Source of the DNA: Rhodoferax sp. OV413
Lineage (GTDB): Bacteria; Pseudomonadota; Gammaproteobacteria; Burkholderiales; Burkholderiaceae_C
Assembly (NCBI GenBank): GCA_945861195.1
Contig: CAMATS010000061.1
Span: forward strand, 1 to 9,631
Direction of reading: 5' to 3'
DNA: 9,631 bases
Shown one piece after another: positions 1 to 6,534 of the stretch. Positions within the stretch are counted from its first letter, which is position 1. Each line of letters opens with the position of its first letter. The translations under genes were made by a program, and so were the position numbers. The notes beneath the pieces were generated by a model that saw only the letters and a program-made list of their open reading frames with translations, was not told the DNA's origin and ran no database searches.

Positions 1-1
1 A

Positions 2-1447
2 GCAGCAAAAACAGCCGATGTTGGCCGGTGTCATCCGGGCATCGAAGTTAGCCGGCCGGATTCGCGCTACACGGTGAGCGTCGACGAGGTAACAGATACC
101 GTGACCGGCTTGAAATGGAAGCGATGTGTCGAGGGTTTGAGCGGCGCCACCTGCACCGGGACAGCCAAGCCAGCGAGCTACAAGGAGGCCCAGGCTTTGG
201 CGTTAAGCGCTGCCACAACAGCGAAACCATGGCGACTACCAAGCCGAAGCGAGTTGGCTGGCTTGATTGACAGAAAATGCACCGGGGTTTGGAAATACAA
301 GATTGACACCAGCAGCGCCCTGTACATGAGTCAGCGTACCTTCACTGAGACTGGCGGTTGGGAGCAGGCAGCAGTTTGGAGTCTGCCGACCACAATCTCC
401 AACCCCGCTGCAAATTTTGAGTTCAGTGTGGACGGCAAAACATGGGACAGCAAGCCCACCTTTGACAAGGTGTATTTGCGAGAGAAGTCGACGAGCTCCG
501 TGCTCAAGATTGCTGGAGAGACTGGCTATGGCTGGCGCGACGGCGTACCCGCAGAGCCGGCAGACCAAAAGACCTCGCTGTGGATGAGCAAGCGGGTTTT
601 TACACCTTACGGGGCTGAACCCCAGGATGCCAAGTGGTCGGAGCCGGAAGAGCTCAAGACCGGTAGCAAGCGGGAATTCAGCACCAATGGCGAGTCTTGG
701 TATTTCCCGCCCACCGGTAACGATGTTTATTTGCGAGAAAGCCCGACCTCGCCCAAAGTCATCATGCGCGGTGAAGCAGGAACGCAAAACGAGATGATGA
801 CAGCGGGCTCCTTCGTGACTGGCACCTCTTACACCATACAAGCCGTGGGCTCCACCGATTTCAAGCTGATCGGCGCCGCAAGCAACTTGGCTGGTCTGGT
901 GTTTACCGCCACCGGGCCGGGCACAGGCTCAGGCACGGCGATCAAAAACGTGTCTCAAATCACCGGTTACGCTTTTTTTCGCGGTAATTACACGGCTGAC
1001 GACTATCCCACGGGTGGCAGTTTCGCCTCGCCCAAGCCGGGCTTCAAGCAAATTGGCCAAAGCGGTCAAGGCATGGTCAAGGGTTTTGCGTTTTTTCGAG
1101 GCAATTTACCCCCCAGTGCGCCCATTGGCGGTTCGTTTGCCTATCCAACGCCAGGCAGTGCTGGCTGGAGTGACGCCATACCAAAAGAAGTCCTGATTTC
1201 TGCCACCGAATCAGCTGCGAGTTCTGGCCGCGCTGTTAACCAGACTATCTTTCCGCAAAATGCATCGTCATCACCATTTGCCCAGGCGGTCTGGACCGCC
1301 ACGACCAACCCGAATTACCCTGCCAACCTGACCAATCCAGACATCAACAGCCAAGCCTCCTGGATTGTTAATTTTTACAACGGTTTCCTGGATTATGTGG
1401 ATGTGTCAACCCAAAAAATTTATGTTTGGCTGGTGCGCAGCCCTTGA
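2..1447 (+). CDS. DUF1566 (Lcl-like) protein with phage-tail-fibre-like repeat insert; 5' partial
   Basis: The frame is open from the left edge, so the true start lies upstream. A GTG at 74 is only internal: the codons before it (PDSRYT, then VS and DEVTDTVTGLKW) already read as the usual DUF1566 opening. In window numbering (481 residues), the first DUF1566 half runs to about residue 100 (TGLKWKRC, PWRLPSRSEL, DRKC, KIDTS). It resumes at about residue 411 (AVNQTIFPQ) and closes with SWIVNFYNG and VWLVR. Between the halves are two units starting LYMSQRTF and LWMSKRVF, each with a YLRE segment. Then come a YTIQAVGSTDFKLIGA-type segment and two AFFRGN/GGSF repeats, the second ending GWSDAIP. 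From memory, these modules resemble tail-fibre or host-specificity proteins of tailed phages. DUF1566 proteins are usually exported or surface adhesin-like (Legionella Lcl is the known example), but the N-terminus that would show a signal peptide is missing. Its role as a surface, receptor-binding or prophage structural protein is inference. The domain call is fairly firm; the function is unknown. Confidence 0.8.
   Translation, partial: AAKTADVGRCHPGIEVSRPDSRYTVSVDEVTDTVTGLKWKRCVEGLSGATCTGTAKPASYKEAQALALSAATTAKPWRLPSRSELAGLIDRKCTGVWKYKIDTSSALYMSQRTFTETGGWEQAAVWSLPTTISNPAANFEFSVDGKTWDSKPTFDKVYLREKSTSSVLKIAGETGYGWRDGVPAEPADQKTSLWMSKRVFTPYGAEPQDAKWSEPEELKTGSKREFSTNGESWYFPPTGNDVYLRESPTSPKVIMRGEAGTQNEMMTAGSFVTGTSYTIQAVGSTDFKLIGAASNLAGLVFTATGPGTGSGTAIKNVSQITGYAFFRGNYTADDYPTGGSFASPKPGFKQIGQSGQGMVKGFAFFRGNLPPSAPIGGSFAYPTPGSAGWSDAIPKEVLISATESAASSGRAVNQTIFPQNASSSPFAQAVWTATTNPNYPANLTNPDINSQASWIVNFYNGFLDYVDVSTQKIYVWLVRSP
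320..790 (+). repeat. Two tandem protein repeats of about 86 aa (YMSQRTF / WMSKRVF units)
   Basis: Unit 1 begins at 320 and unit 2 at 578, a spacing of 258 bases or 86 codons. Both follow the same order: an L-aromatic-MS-x-R-x-F start, a W-S-x-P element (VWSLP / KWSEP), an F-S-x-(D/N)-G-x-(T/S)-W element (FSVDGKTW / FSTNGESW) and V-Y-L-R-E-(K/S)-x-T-S. The similarity is clear in protein but loose in DNA, so the duplication is old or the units were acquired as a pre-existing tail-fibre module. Confidence 0.75.
965..1183 (+). repeat. Two tandem AFFRGN / GGSF protein repeats of about 39 aa
   Basis: Copies start at 965 (GYAFFRGN) and 1082 (GFAFFRGN), 117 bases apart. Each continues with P-x-GGSF-A-x-P-x-PG, and the second ends GWSDAIP. 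The pattern (a hydrophobic strand with F-R, a PTGGS turn and a GWSD-x-IP end) resembles repeats in tailed-phage fibre proteins, from memory. The GYAFFRGN and GFAFFRGN codons remain similar, including T runs of seven and six bases. Confidence 0.7.
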
Positions 1448-1508
1448 GCAGGGCCTCAAGCCCATCAAGCGGCCAAGGGCCTGCTCGGCGCCCTAGCAGT
1501 TGGCGCCG
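1446..1508 (+). terminator. Two GC-rich hairpins just after the DUF1566 gene; possible terminator
   Basis: GAGCAGG at 1446-1452 pairs with CCTGCTC at 1480-1486. It begins on the last two bases of the stop codon. Immediately after it, CGGCGCC at 1486-1492 pairs with GGCGCCG at 1502-1508 around a 9-base loop. Neither stem has a T tract, so this is not a classic intrinsic terminator. A transcript-end stabilising structure or a Rho-dependent end is possible. Confidence 0.4.
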
Positions 1509-1516
1509 CAAGAGTA

Positions 1517-1553
1517 CTGGGCTGGTTATCATGGGCTGGAAGACCTAGCCCAG
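1517..1553. repeat. Short direct and inverted repeats with TGGGCTGG core
   Basis: TGGGCTGG occurs at 1518-1525 and again at 1532-1539. A complementary AGCCCAG lies at 1547-1553. CTGGGCT (1517-1523) can pair with AGCCCAG, or TGGGCT (1532-1537) can pair with AGCCCA (1547-1552), so two alternative stems compete for one partner just upstream of the GST gene. No function is assigned. Confidence 0.4.
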
Positions 1554-1562
1554 CCACGCACC

Positions 1563-1566
1563 GGAG
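1563..1566 (+). promoter_or_regulatory. Ribosome binding site of the GST gene
   Basis: GGAG at 1563-1566 sits 7 bases before ATG 1574. The in-frame TTG at 1571 would leave only 4 bases, so the ATG is preferred. Confidence 0.6.
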
Positions 1567-1573
1567 CCCCTTG

Positions 1574-2242
1574 ATGATCGTCGTTCACCACCTCAACAAT
1601 TCTCGTTCTCAGCGCGTGCTGTGGTTGCTGGAAGAGTTGGGTCTACCTTACGAGATCAAGCACTACCAGCGCAATGCCACGAGCATGCTGGCGCCGCCTG
1701 AGCTGTTGGCGGTCCATCCTCTGGGCAAGTCGCCGGTGATCACCGATGCTGGCGTCACACTGGCCGAGACAGGAGCCATCGTCGAGTACCTGCTGGATCA
1801 CCACGGTGGAGGGCGTTTGTTGCCCGGGCCTAACAGCCCTGAGGCACTGCGCTACCGCTACTGGCTGCACTTCTCAGAGGGCAGCATGATGCCCCCGCTG
1901 CTGATTTCCCTGATTTTTGATCGCATCTCCAATGGCCCGATGCCCTTTTTAATTCGCCCTGTTGCTCGGGGTATCAGCAAGACCGTGATGGACCTGATGG
2001 TACGCCCCAACCTGACTCGCCAGCTTGACTTTTTGGAGGCCGAACTGGGCCGCAGCACCTGGTTTGCAGGCGACGCGCTGACTGGCGCCGACATCATGAT
2101 GAGCTTTCCTCTCGAAGCCGCAGCACAGCGTGCCGGCCTTGATGCCAGCCGGCCCAGATTGATGGCCTTTTTGCAGCGCATTCACGCCAGACCCGCCTAC
2201 TTGCAGGCGCTGGCACGCGGCGGGCCCTACGCTTTTGCCTGA
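1574..2242 (+). CDS. Glutathione S-transferase family protein (Gtt1-like)
   Basis: A 222-residue cytosolic protein of normal GST length. GSTs conjugate glutathione to electrophiles or use it in thiol-exchange and isomerisation reactions. The N-terminal thioredoxin-fold domain (about 1-78) carries HHLNNSRSQR with the likely catalytic serine near Ser10, followed by VLWLLEELGLPYE, the cis-proline loop KSPVI (Pro54) and the glutathione-contacting AETGAIVEYL (Glu65-Thr66). This signature resembles Gtt1-type GSTs. The helical C-terminal domain (about 90-222) holds the FAGDALTGADIMM segment (about 164-176), which is the family's N-capping box and fold signature. It is followed after 25 bases by an acyl-CoA dehydrogenase gene on the same strand, suggesting co-transcription and a link to CoA-ester or xenobiotic metabolism. 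The substrate cannot be told from sequence. Confidence 0.92.
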   Translation: MIVVHHLNNSRSQRVLWLLEELGLPYEIKHYQRNATSMLAPPELLAVHPLGKSPVITDAGVTLAETGAIVEYLLDHHGGGRLLPGPNSPEALRYRYWLHFSEGSMMPPLLISLIFDRISNGPMPFLIRPVARGISKTVMDLMVRPNLTRQLDFLEAELGRSTWFAGDALTGADIMMSFPLEAAAQRAGLDASRPRLMAFLQRIHARPAYLQALARGGPYAFA

Positions 2243-2267
2243 GATGGGTGCGCGCAGCTGTCTGATC

Positions 2268-3425
2268 ATGCCTGCTGACAACAATTTTGAATCGCTGCGC
2301 GACGGTGTGCGAAGCGTCGTTTCGCAGTTTGACTCGCGCTATTGGCAAGACCTTGACCAAGCCCGTGCTTTCCCCGAAAAATTTGTCGAAGCCCTCACCA
2401 AAGCCGGTTGGCTCTCTGCCCTGATTCCCGAAGAATATGGCGGCACTAATCTGAGCCTGGTTGAAGCCAGTGTCATCATGGAGGAGATCAACAGGGCTGG
2501 CGGTAACTCGGGTGCCTGCCATGGCCAGATGTATGTGATGGCCTGTGTTGTGCGTCACGGCTCAGAGGCGCAAAAGCAAGCCTTGCTGCCCAAGGTTGCC
2601 AGTGGTGAACTGCGCATGCAATCCATGGCGGTCACCGAGCCCACCACCGGATCCGACACCACGCAGCTCAAGACCTTTGCACAGCGTCTTGGAGACCGCT
2701 ATGTGGTCAATGGCCAAAAAGTCTGGACATCGCGCCTGCAACACTCTGACTACATGCTGCTGTTGGCGCGCACCACGCCACTGGCAGCCGTTAAAAAACG
2801 CTCAGAAGGCTTGTCGGTGTTTCTGGTTGACTTGCGCGAGGCGGTGGGTAAGTCGATCACCGTGCGCCCCATCCGCAACATGGTCAACCACGAGACCAAT
2901 GAAATCTTCATCGACAACCTGGAAATTCCGGTGGAGAACCGTATCGGAGAAGAAGGCAAGGGGCTGAAATATATTCTTGATGGGCTGAATGCCGAGCGTA
3001 TTTTGATCGCTGCTGAATGTGTGGGAGATGGCTATTGGTTTGTTGATAAGGCGCGTGACTATGCCAACCAGCGTGTGGTGTTTGAGCGGCCGATTGCAAA
3101 AAATCAGGGCATTCAGTTTCCAATTGCCAAAGCCTATGTGAATGTCGAGGCGGCCAGTCTGATGCGCTACGAGGCAGCCCGGCTGTTTGATGCACAAAAG
3201 TCCTGCGGTGCACAGGCCAACATGGCTAAACTTTTGGCAGCAGATGCCTCTTGGGAGGCCGCCAATGTATGCCTGCAAACCCATGGTGGTTTTGGCTTTG
3301 CTGCCGAATACGATATTGAGCGTAAGTTTCGCGAAACCCGTCTCTACCAGGTTGCTCCCATTTCCACCAACCTGATCTTGTCTTACATTGGCGAGCATGT
3401 GCTGGGCATGCCAAAGTCGTATTGA
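2268..3425 (+). CDS. Acyl-CoA dehydrogenase family flavoprotein
   Basis: A 385-residue protein of typical ACAD length. It should oxidise an acyl-CoA at the alpha-beta bond using FAD and pass electrons to ETF. Visible family elements are the N-terminal helical domain with LIPEEYGG (52-59), the FAD/substrate motif MAVTEPTTGSDT (120-131), GQKVWTSR (149-156), DGLNAER (238-244) and the flavin-binding QTHGGFGF (337-344). Glu243 in NAERILIA sits where isovaleryl-CoA and long-chain ACADs keep their catalytic base. The position used by medium- and short-chain enzymes (the E of YEGT) is Pro364 in YQVAPIST. ATG 2268 was chosen because FESLRDGV then falls close to the N-terminus as in relatives. ATG 2244 (8 residues longer) and TTG 2235 are alternatives, and no clear Shine-Dalgarno sequence decides between them. 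It is likely co-transcribed with the GST. A branched-chain or aromatic acyl-CoA substrate is possible but unproven. Confidence 0.93.
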   Translation: MPADNNFESLRDGVRSVVSQFDSRYWQDLDQARAFPEKFVEALTKAGWLSALIPEEYGGTNLSLVEASVIMEEINRAGGNSGACHGQMYVMACVVRHGSEAQKQALLPKVASGELRMQSMAVTEPTTGSDTTQLKTFAQRLGDRYVVNGQKVWTSRLQHSDYMLLLARTTPLAAVKKRSEGLSVFLVDLREAVGKSITVRPIRNMVNHETNEIFIDNLEIPVENRIGEEGKGLKYILDGLNAERILIAAECVGDGYWFVDKARDYANQRVVFERPIAKNQGIQFPIAKAYVNVEAASLMRYEAARLFDAQKSCGAQANMAKLLAADASWEAANVCLQTHGGFGFAAEYDIERKFRETRLYQVAPISTNLILSYIGEHVLGMPKSY

Positions 3426-3481
3426 AATTTTTGAAATGGGTCGACACGCCTGCCCATGTGAAAAACCGTGCGCGGTAGGCC

Positions 3482-3506
3482 TGTGATAGCGCCTAGTCTT
3501 ATCACA
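3482..3506. terminator. Hairpin between convergent genes
   Basis: TGTGATA at 3482-3488 pairs with TATCACA at 3500-3506 around an 11-base loop. It lies between the end of the acyl-CoA dehydrogenase gene and the end of the convergent SDR gene, and covers the SDR stop codon. Without a T tract it is a weak, possibly bidirectional terminator. Confidence 0.35.
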
Positions 3507-4296
3507 CCACCACCGGGTGTAATGCGCCGTCCATGCTCATGCAAATCCCGGTGATGTAGCTGGCCTTGGACGAGGCCAGAAATACCACGGCGTTGGCGAT
3601 CTCTGCTGGTTCGGCCATCCTGCCCAGCGGAATGCGGGCAACGGCCTGCGTCATAACTTCATCGGCACTGATGCCCTTGAGTCGGGCATCAGCGGCAAAA
3701 CCTTCGTGCAAGCGGTCTGTGAGGGTCAGCCCAGGGTTGATGGCATTCACGCGAATGCCTTGGCCGGCGTAGGCGGCTGCCAAACCGGCGCTGGCCAGCA
3801 TCAGGGCGGCGTTGGCTGCGCCGCCAGGCAGGTGAATCGGGCTTGCCACTTTGCCGCCACTGCCCACCACGTTGACCACCGCGCCCTGGCCGCGTGCAGC
3901 CATGCGCTGGATGGCGGGCGTGATCATGTTGATGTAGGTGAAGTACTTGGCCTGCATCGCATCGGCCCAAGCCTCGACGGTGAGTTCGGGCGCTGGTGTG
4001 CGTTTGGCAGCGCCGGCTGAATTCACCAGCACATCGACTGGCCCAAATGCGGCTTGTGCGGAATCCAGTGCAGACAGGGCTGCCTGAGCGTCGCGTAAAT
4101 TGGCCGCCACGGTGTGAATGCTTTGAGGCGAAAAAAGCGCTTGCAGCAGAGCGCGCGCAGCCTCGAGATTGCGCATGTCGCGCGACACCAAACTCACCCG
4201 CGCACCCTCTTCTAAAAACGCGTGTGCGCAGGCCAGGCCAATGCCTTTGCTACCGCCCGTAATTAAAATATGTTTGTCGCGCAGGTTCAGTTCCAT
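3502..4296 (-). CDS. SDR-fold protein lacking the YxxxK catalytic pair
   Basis: A 264-residue protein of classical short-chain dehydrogenase/reductase length. The Rossmann nucleotide loop TGGSKGIG is at 13-20 and NSAG, a variant of NNAG, at 92-95. The catalytic-type serine is Ser146 in VVGSGGK. INPGL (186-190) matches the usual NPG element and IPLGRMAEPAEIANAVVFL (222-240) is the normal C-terminal block. Where the Tyr-x3-Lys motif should sit, about 13 residues after Ser146, the protein reads LPGGAANAALM (156-166), with no Tyr or Lys. It may therefore be a weak or altered oxidoreductase, a nucleotide-binding regulator, or an enzyme using other residues. The fold call is firm; activity and substrate are unknown. 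It is divergent from the Bug receptor genes and convergent with the ACAD. ATG 4296 fits the N-terminus (MELNLRDKHILITGG), but no good Shine-Dalgarno sequence precedes it. Confidence 0.9.
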   Translation of the reverse strand: MELNLRDKHILITGGSKGIGLACAHAFLEEGARVSLVSRDMRNLEAARALLQALFSPQSIHTVAANLRDAQAALSALDSAQAAFGPVDVLVNSAGAAKRTPAPELTVEAWADAMQAKYFTYINMITPAIQRMAARGQGAVVNVVGSGGKVASPIHLPGGAANAALMLASAGLAAAYAGQGIRVNAINPGLTLTDRLHEGFAADARLKGISADEVMTQAVARIPLGRMAEPAEIANAVVFLASSKASYITGICMSMDGALHPVVV

Positions 4297-4463
4297 GGGC
4301 TTAAAGAGAAAAAATGGTTAAATTCAGCTAGACTGATTTGATCATTCTTTGTCGGCACCAGACCCGAGGGCCCGAAAACATCGGCTTCAAGTGCTGTGCG
4401 AGCCGGGCCATGCAGGGCAGTGCTAGGCGAGTTGTAGCAGTACAAAAATACACGGAGAGTTCT
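4297..4463. promoter_or_regulatory. Divergent intergenic region, SDR / Bug receptor
   Basis: This 167-base gap separates divergently transcribed genes and should hold promoters for both. An open frame continues upstream of ATG 4464, but its translation (HQTRGPENIGF...) has no signal-peptide character, so I treat it as non-coding. A short TGCTA...TAGCA dyad lies near 4420-4440. I cannot confidently assign -35/-10 boxes. Confidence 0.35.
4454..4457 (+). promoter_or_regulatory. Ribosome binding site fixing the first Bug receptor start
   Basis: GGAG at 4454-4457 is 6 bases before ATG 4464. That start also places a clean signal peptide at the N-terminus, which rejects the longer frame from 4338. 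Confidence 0.7.
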
Positions 4464-5483
4464 ATGAAATTTCCTCTCATCCTTCGGGCGAGATATTGGC
4501 TTCGAGGTGTGCTGTCCACAGGTCTGATTGCCGGCTTGGCCCTTGCCTTCACAGCGCTTGCCGTCCCGTCGTTTGCGCAAATTGCCTACCCGCTCAAACC
4601 GATTCGACTGATCGTGCCATTTACCCCGGGAGGCGTCACCGACACCAGCGGGCGTTTGATTGCCGAGCAGTTGTCCAAGCGTTTGGGGCAGCAGGTGGTG
4701 GTGGACAACCGCCCCGGCGCATCGGGCAACATTGGCACCCAGTTGGTGGCCGCCGCAGAGCCTGATGGTTACACCCTGTTGCTGGGCTTTGATGGCACCA
4801 TGGTCATCAACCCGCATGTGTTTGCCAAGGTCGGTTTTGATACCGTGAAGGACTTTGCGCCAGTGGGAAAAATCGGCGATGCGATTTTGATCCTGGTGGC
4901 TCATCCCGCATTGGCTGCCAAGAGCCTCAAAGAGGTGATTGCTCTGTCCAAAACACAGGCCGGCGGCTTGTCTTACGGAACCTCGGGCACCGGAGGCACA
5001 CCGCACATTGCGGGCGAACTGCTCAAGCAACGCACTGGCGCCAACCTCACCCACATCCCCTACAAGGGCGGCGGGCAGGCCATGACTGATGTTTTGGGTG
5101 GCAATATTCCGCTGGTCTACACCGCAATTGCCGGAGCCATCTCACACATCAGGGCCGGAAAACTGCATGCGGTGGCGGTCTCGAGCGCCCAGCGGGCCAG
5201 TTCCCTGCCTGACGTGGCCACCTTCATTGAAAACGGCTTGGCTGATTTTGATATCAATTCCTGGGTCGGTTTGCTCGCGCCTGCCAAAACGCCAAAAAGT
5301 ATTGTCGATAAGCTCAACGCTGAACTCAACGCGGTGCTGAACGACCCGGCGGTGCGCGAGCGCCTGAGCGGCCTGGGCATGGCCGCAAGCCCCGGCACTG
5401 CTGACAAGTTTGGGCAGGAGATGCAGCGCGATCTGCTGCGTTATGGCGCGGTCGTCCGGTCTGCCAACATCATTGCCGACTAA
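4464..5483 (+). CDS. Bug/TctC-family periplasmic solute receptor (copy 1)
   Basis: A 339-residue extracytoplasmic binding protein of the tripartite tricarboxylate transporter (TTT) class. The signal peptide has basic residues (R8, R10, R14), a hydrophobic core to about residue 34 and a cleavage site after SFA (38|39). The mature protein opens YPLKPIRLIVPFTPGG, followed by DNRPGASGNIGT and DGYTLLLG, the ligand-loop blocks of the Bug family, and later HIPYKGGG and SLPDVATF. Bug proteins bind carboxylates, aromatic acids, amides or similar small solutes in the periplasm; the ligand cannot be read from sequence. A second Bug gene follows after 25 bases, but no TctA/TctB membrane subunits are present here. 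Such orphan receptors are very common in Burkholderiales and may share a distant transporter. The divergent SDR may act on the same substrate, which is only suggestive. Confidence 0.95.
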   Translation: MKFPLILRARYWLRGVLSTGLIAGLALAFTALAVPSFAQIAYPLKPIRLIVPFTPGGVTDTSGRLIAEQLSKRLGQQVVVDNRPGASGNIGTQLVAAAEPDGYTLLLGFDGTMVINPHVFAKVGFDTVKDFAPVGKIGDAILILVAHPALAAKSLKEVIALSKTQAGGLSYGTSGTGGTPHIAGELLKQRTGANLTHIPYKGGGQAMTDVLGGNIPLVYTAIAGAISHIRAGKLHAVAVSSAQRASSLPDVATFIENGLADFDINSWVGLLAPAKTPKSIVDKLNAELNAVLNDPAVRERLSGLGMAASPGTADKFGQEMQRDLLRYGAVVRSANIIAD

Positions 5484-5508
5484 ACCCAAAGACTAAGGTT
5501 CTTCAAGC

Positions 5509-6507
5509 ATGCAACACAGTCACTGCAGAACGCTGGCAACTTGGCTGGCACTTTTTTTTGTCATTCAACTGGGCTCCACCCCATGGGTGTCTAGCGCCAA
5601 TGCGCAGGCCTACCCGAATAAATCGATCAAGCTGATCGCCCCCTATCCGCCCGGCGGCGGCGTTGACACCGTGGCGCGCTTGTTGGCCGAGCGGCTGGCG
5701 GCGCGTTTGGGACAACAAATCATTGTCGACAACAAACCCGGTGCTGGTGCCACCATTGGCGGCGATGCGCTGGCCAAGAGTGCGCCAGACGGCTATACCC
5801 TGATGCTGGGCAGCGTGATCGATTACTCCACTGCACCTTTGTTCCAAAAAAGCCTGGGCTTTGATATGCGCCGCGACTTTGCGCCAGTGGTGGAAGTCGG
5901 CTTTGGGACGGTGGGTCTGATCGTCACCGCCGACCTCCCGGCCAGGTCGGTTCAGGAGCTGATCGCGCTGGCCAAGGCTCGCCCGGGCTCTTTGAGCTTT
6001 GCATCCACCGGCACTGGCGCACTGCACCACCTCAACATGGAGATGTTCAAGCAACAAACCGGTGTGGACCTGGTTCATGTGCCTTACAAGGGGACCACGC
6101 AGTTCTTGCCTGATCTTTTGGCCGGTCGGGTACAAATCACCATGGACAGCATGCCCGCGCACCTGCCGCACATCAAGTCCGGAAAAACGCGCGCCCTGGC
6201 TGTTGCAAGCACCCAGCGCTCGGCCATGTTGCCCGATGTTCCCACCATGGCCGAAGCCGGGCTGCCCGGCTTTGAAACCGCCACCAACTACACCCTGTTT
6301 GCACCGGCCAACACGCCGCGCGACATCATCGCCATGCTCAACAGGGTGGCCAATGAGGTGCTCAGGCAGGCTGATCTGCGCGAGCGACTGCTGGCTTTGG
6401 GCATTGTGGTCACCGGCGGCACGTCAGAAGAAGTTCAGGCGCGTATCCCGCTTGAGATGAGCAAGTGGGCTACCGTCGTCAAGACAGCCAATATCAAGAT
6501 TGAGTGA
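5509..6507 (+). CDS. Bug/TctC-family periplasmic solute receptor (copy 2)
   Basis: A 332-residue paralogue of the preceding gene. The signal peptide has a hydrophobic stretch TWLALFFVIQLG (11-22) and an ANA|QAYP cleavage site at 32|33. Mature blocks are YPNKSIKLIAPYPPGG, DNKPGAGATIGG, DGYTLMLG, HVPYKGTT and MLPDVPTMAEAGLPGFE. The two receptors differ in the first ligand loop (PYPPGGGVDT here, PFTPGGVTDT in copy 1) and elsewhere, so they probably bind different or related ligands rather than being a recent duplication. AAGG at 5495-5498, 10 bases before the ATG, is a fair ribosome binding site. The 25-base gap suggests one transcript with copy 1. The gene ends 27 bases from the convergent PQQ dehydrogenase gene. 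Confidence 0.95.
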   Translation: MQHSHCRTLATWLALFFVIQLGSTPWVSSANAQAYPNKSIKLIAPYPPGGGVDTVARLLAERLAARLGQQIIVDNKPGAGATIGGDALAKSAPDGYTLMLGSVIDYSTAPLFQKSLGFDMRRDFAPVVEVGFGTVGLIVTADLPARSVQELIALAKARPGSLSFASTGTGALHHLNMEMFKQQTGVDLVHVPYKGTTQFLPDLLAGRVQITMDSMPAHLPHIKSGKTRALAVASTQRSAMLPDVPTMAEAGLPGFETATNYTLFAPANTPRDIIAMLNRVANEVLRQADLRERLLALGIVVTGGTSEEVQARIPLEMSKWATVVKTANIKIE

Positions 6508-6520
6508 GGGCGCTTGCCCT
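6507..6520. terminator. Small hairpin between convergent genes
   Basis: AGGGC at 6507-6511 pairs with GCCCT at 6516-6520 around a 4-base loop. It starts on the last base of the Bug receptor stop codon, within the 27-base convergent gap. There is no T tract, so it is only a weak candidate. Confidence 0.25.
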
Positions 6521-6534
6521 GCGTTGATCCGCTT

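Noticed and set aside
236..841. Long minus-strand open frame (201 codons) opposite the DUF1566 gene
   Set aside because: It lies fully antisense to a protein with recognisable domains, has no recognisable motif of its own, and is explained by codon bias.
2802..3398. Minus-strand frame of 198 codons opposite the acyl-CoA dehydrogenase
   Set aside because: Antisense shadow of a clear family member; no motif or ribosome binding site.
4338..4463. 42-residue N-terminal extension of the first Bug receptor
   Set aside because: It would bury the signal peptide. ATG 4464 has a proper GGAG site and gives a normal signal sequence.
4287..5054. Minus-strand frame of 255 codons across the SDR/Bug divergent region
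   Set aside because: Overlaps the first Bug gene in antisense and the promoter gap; composition is that of a shadow frame.
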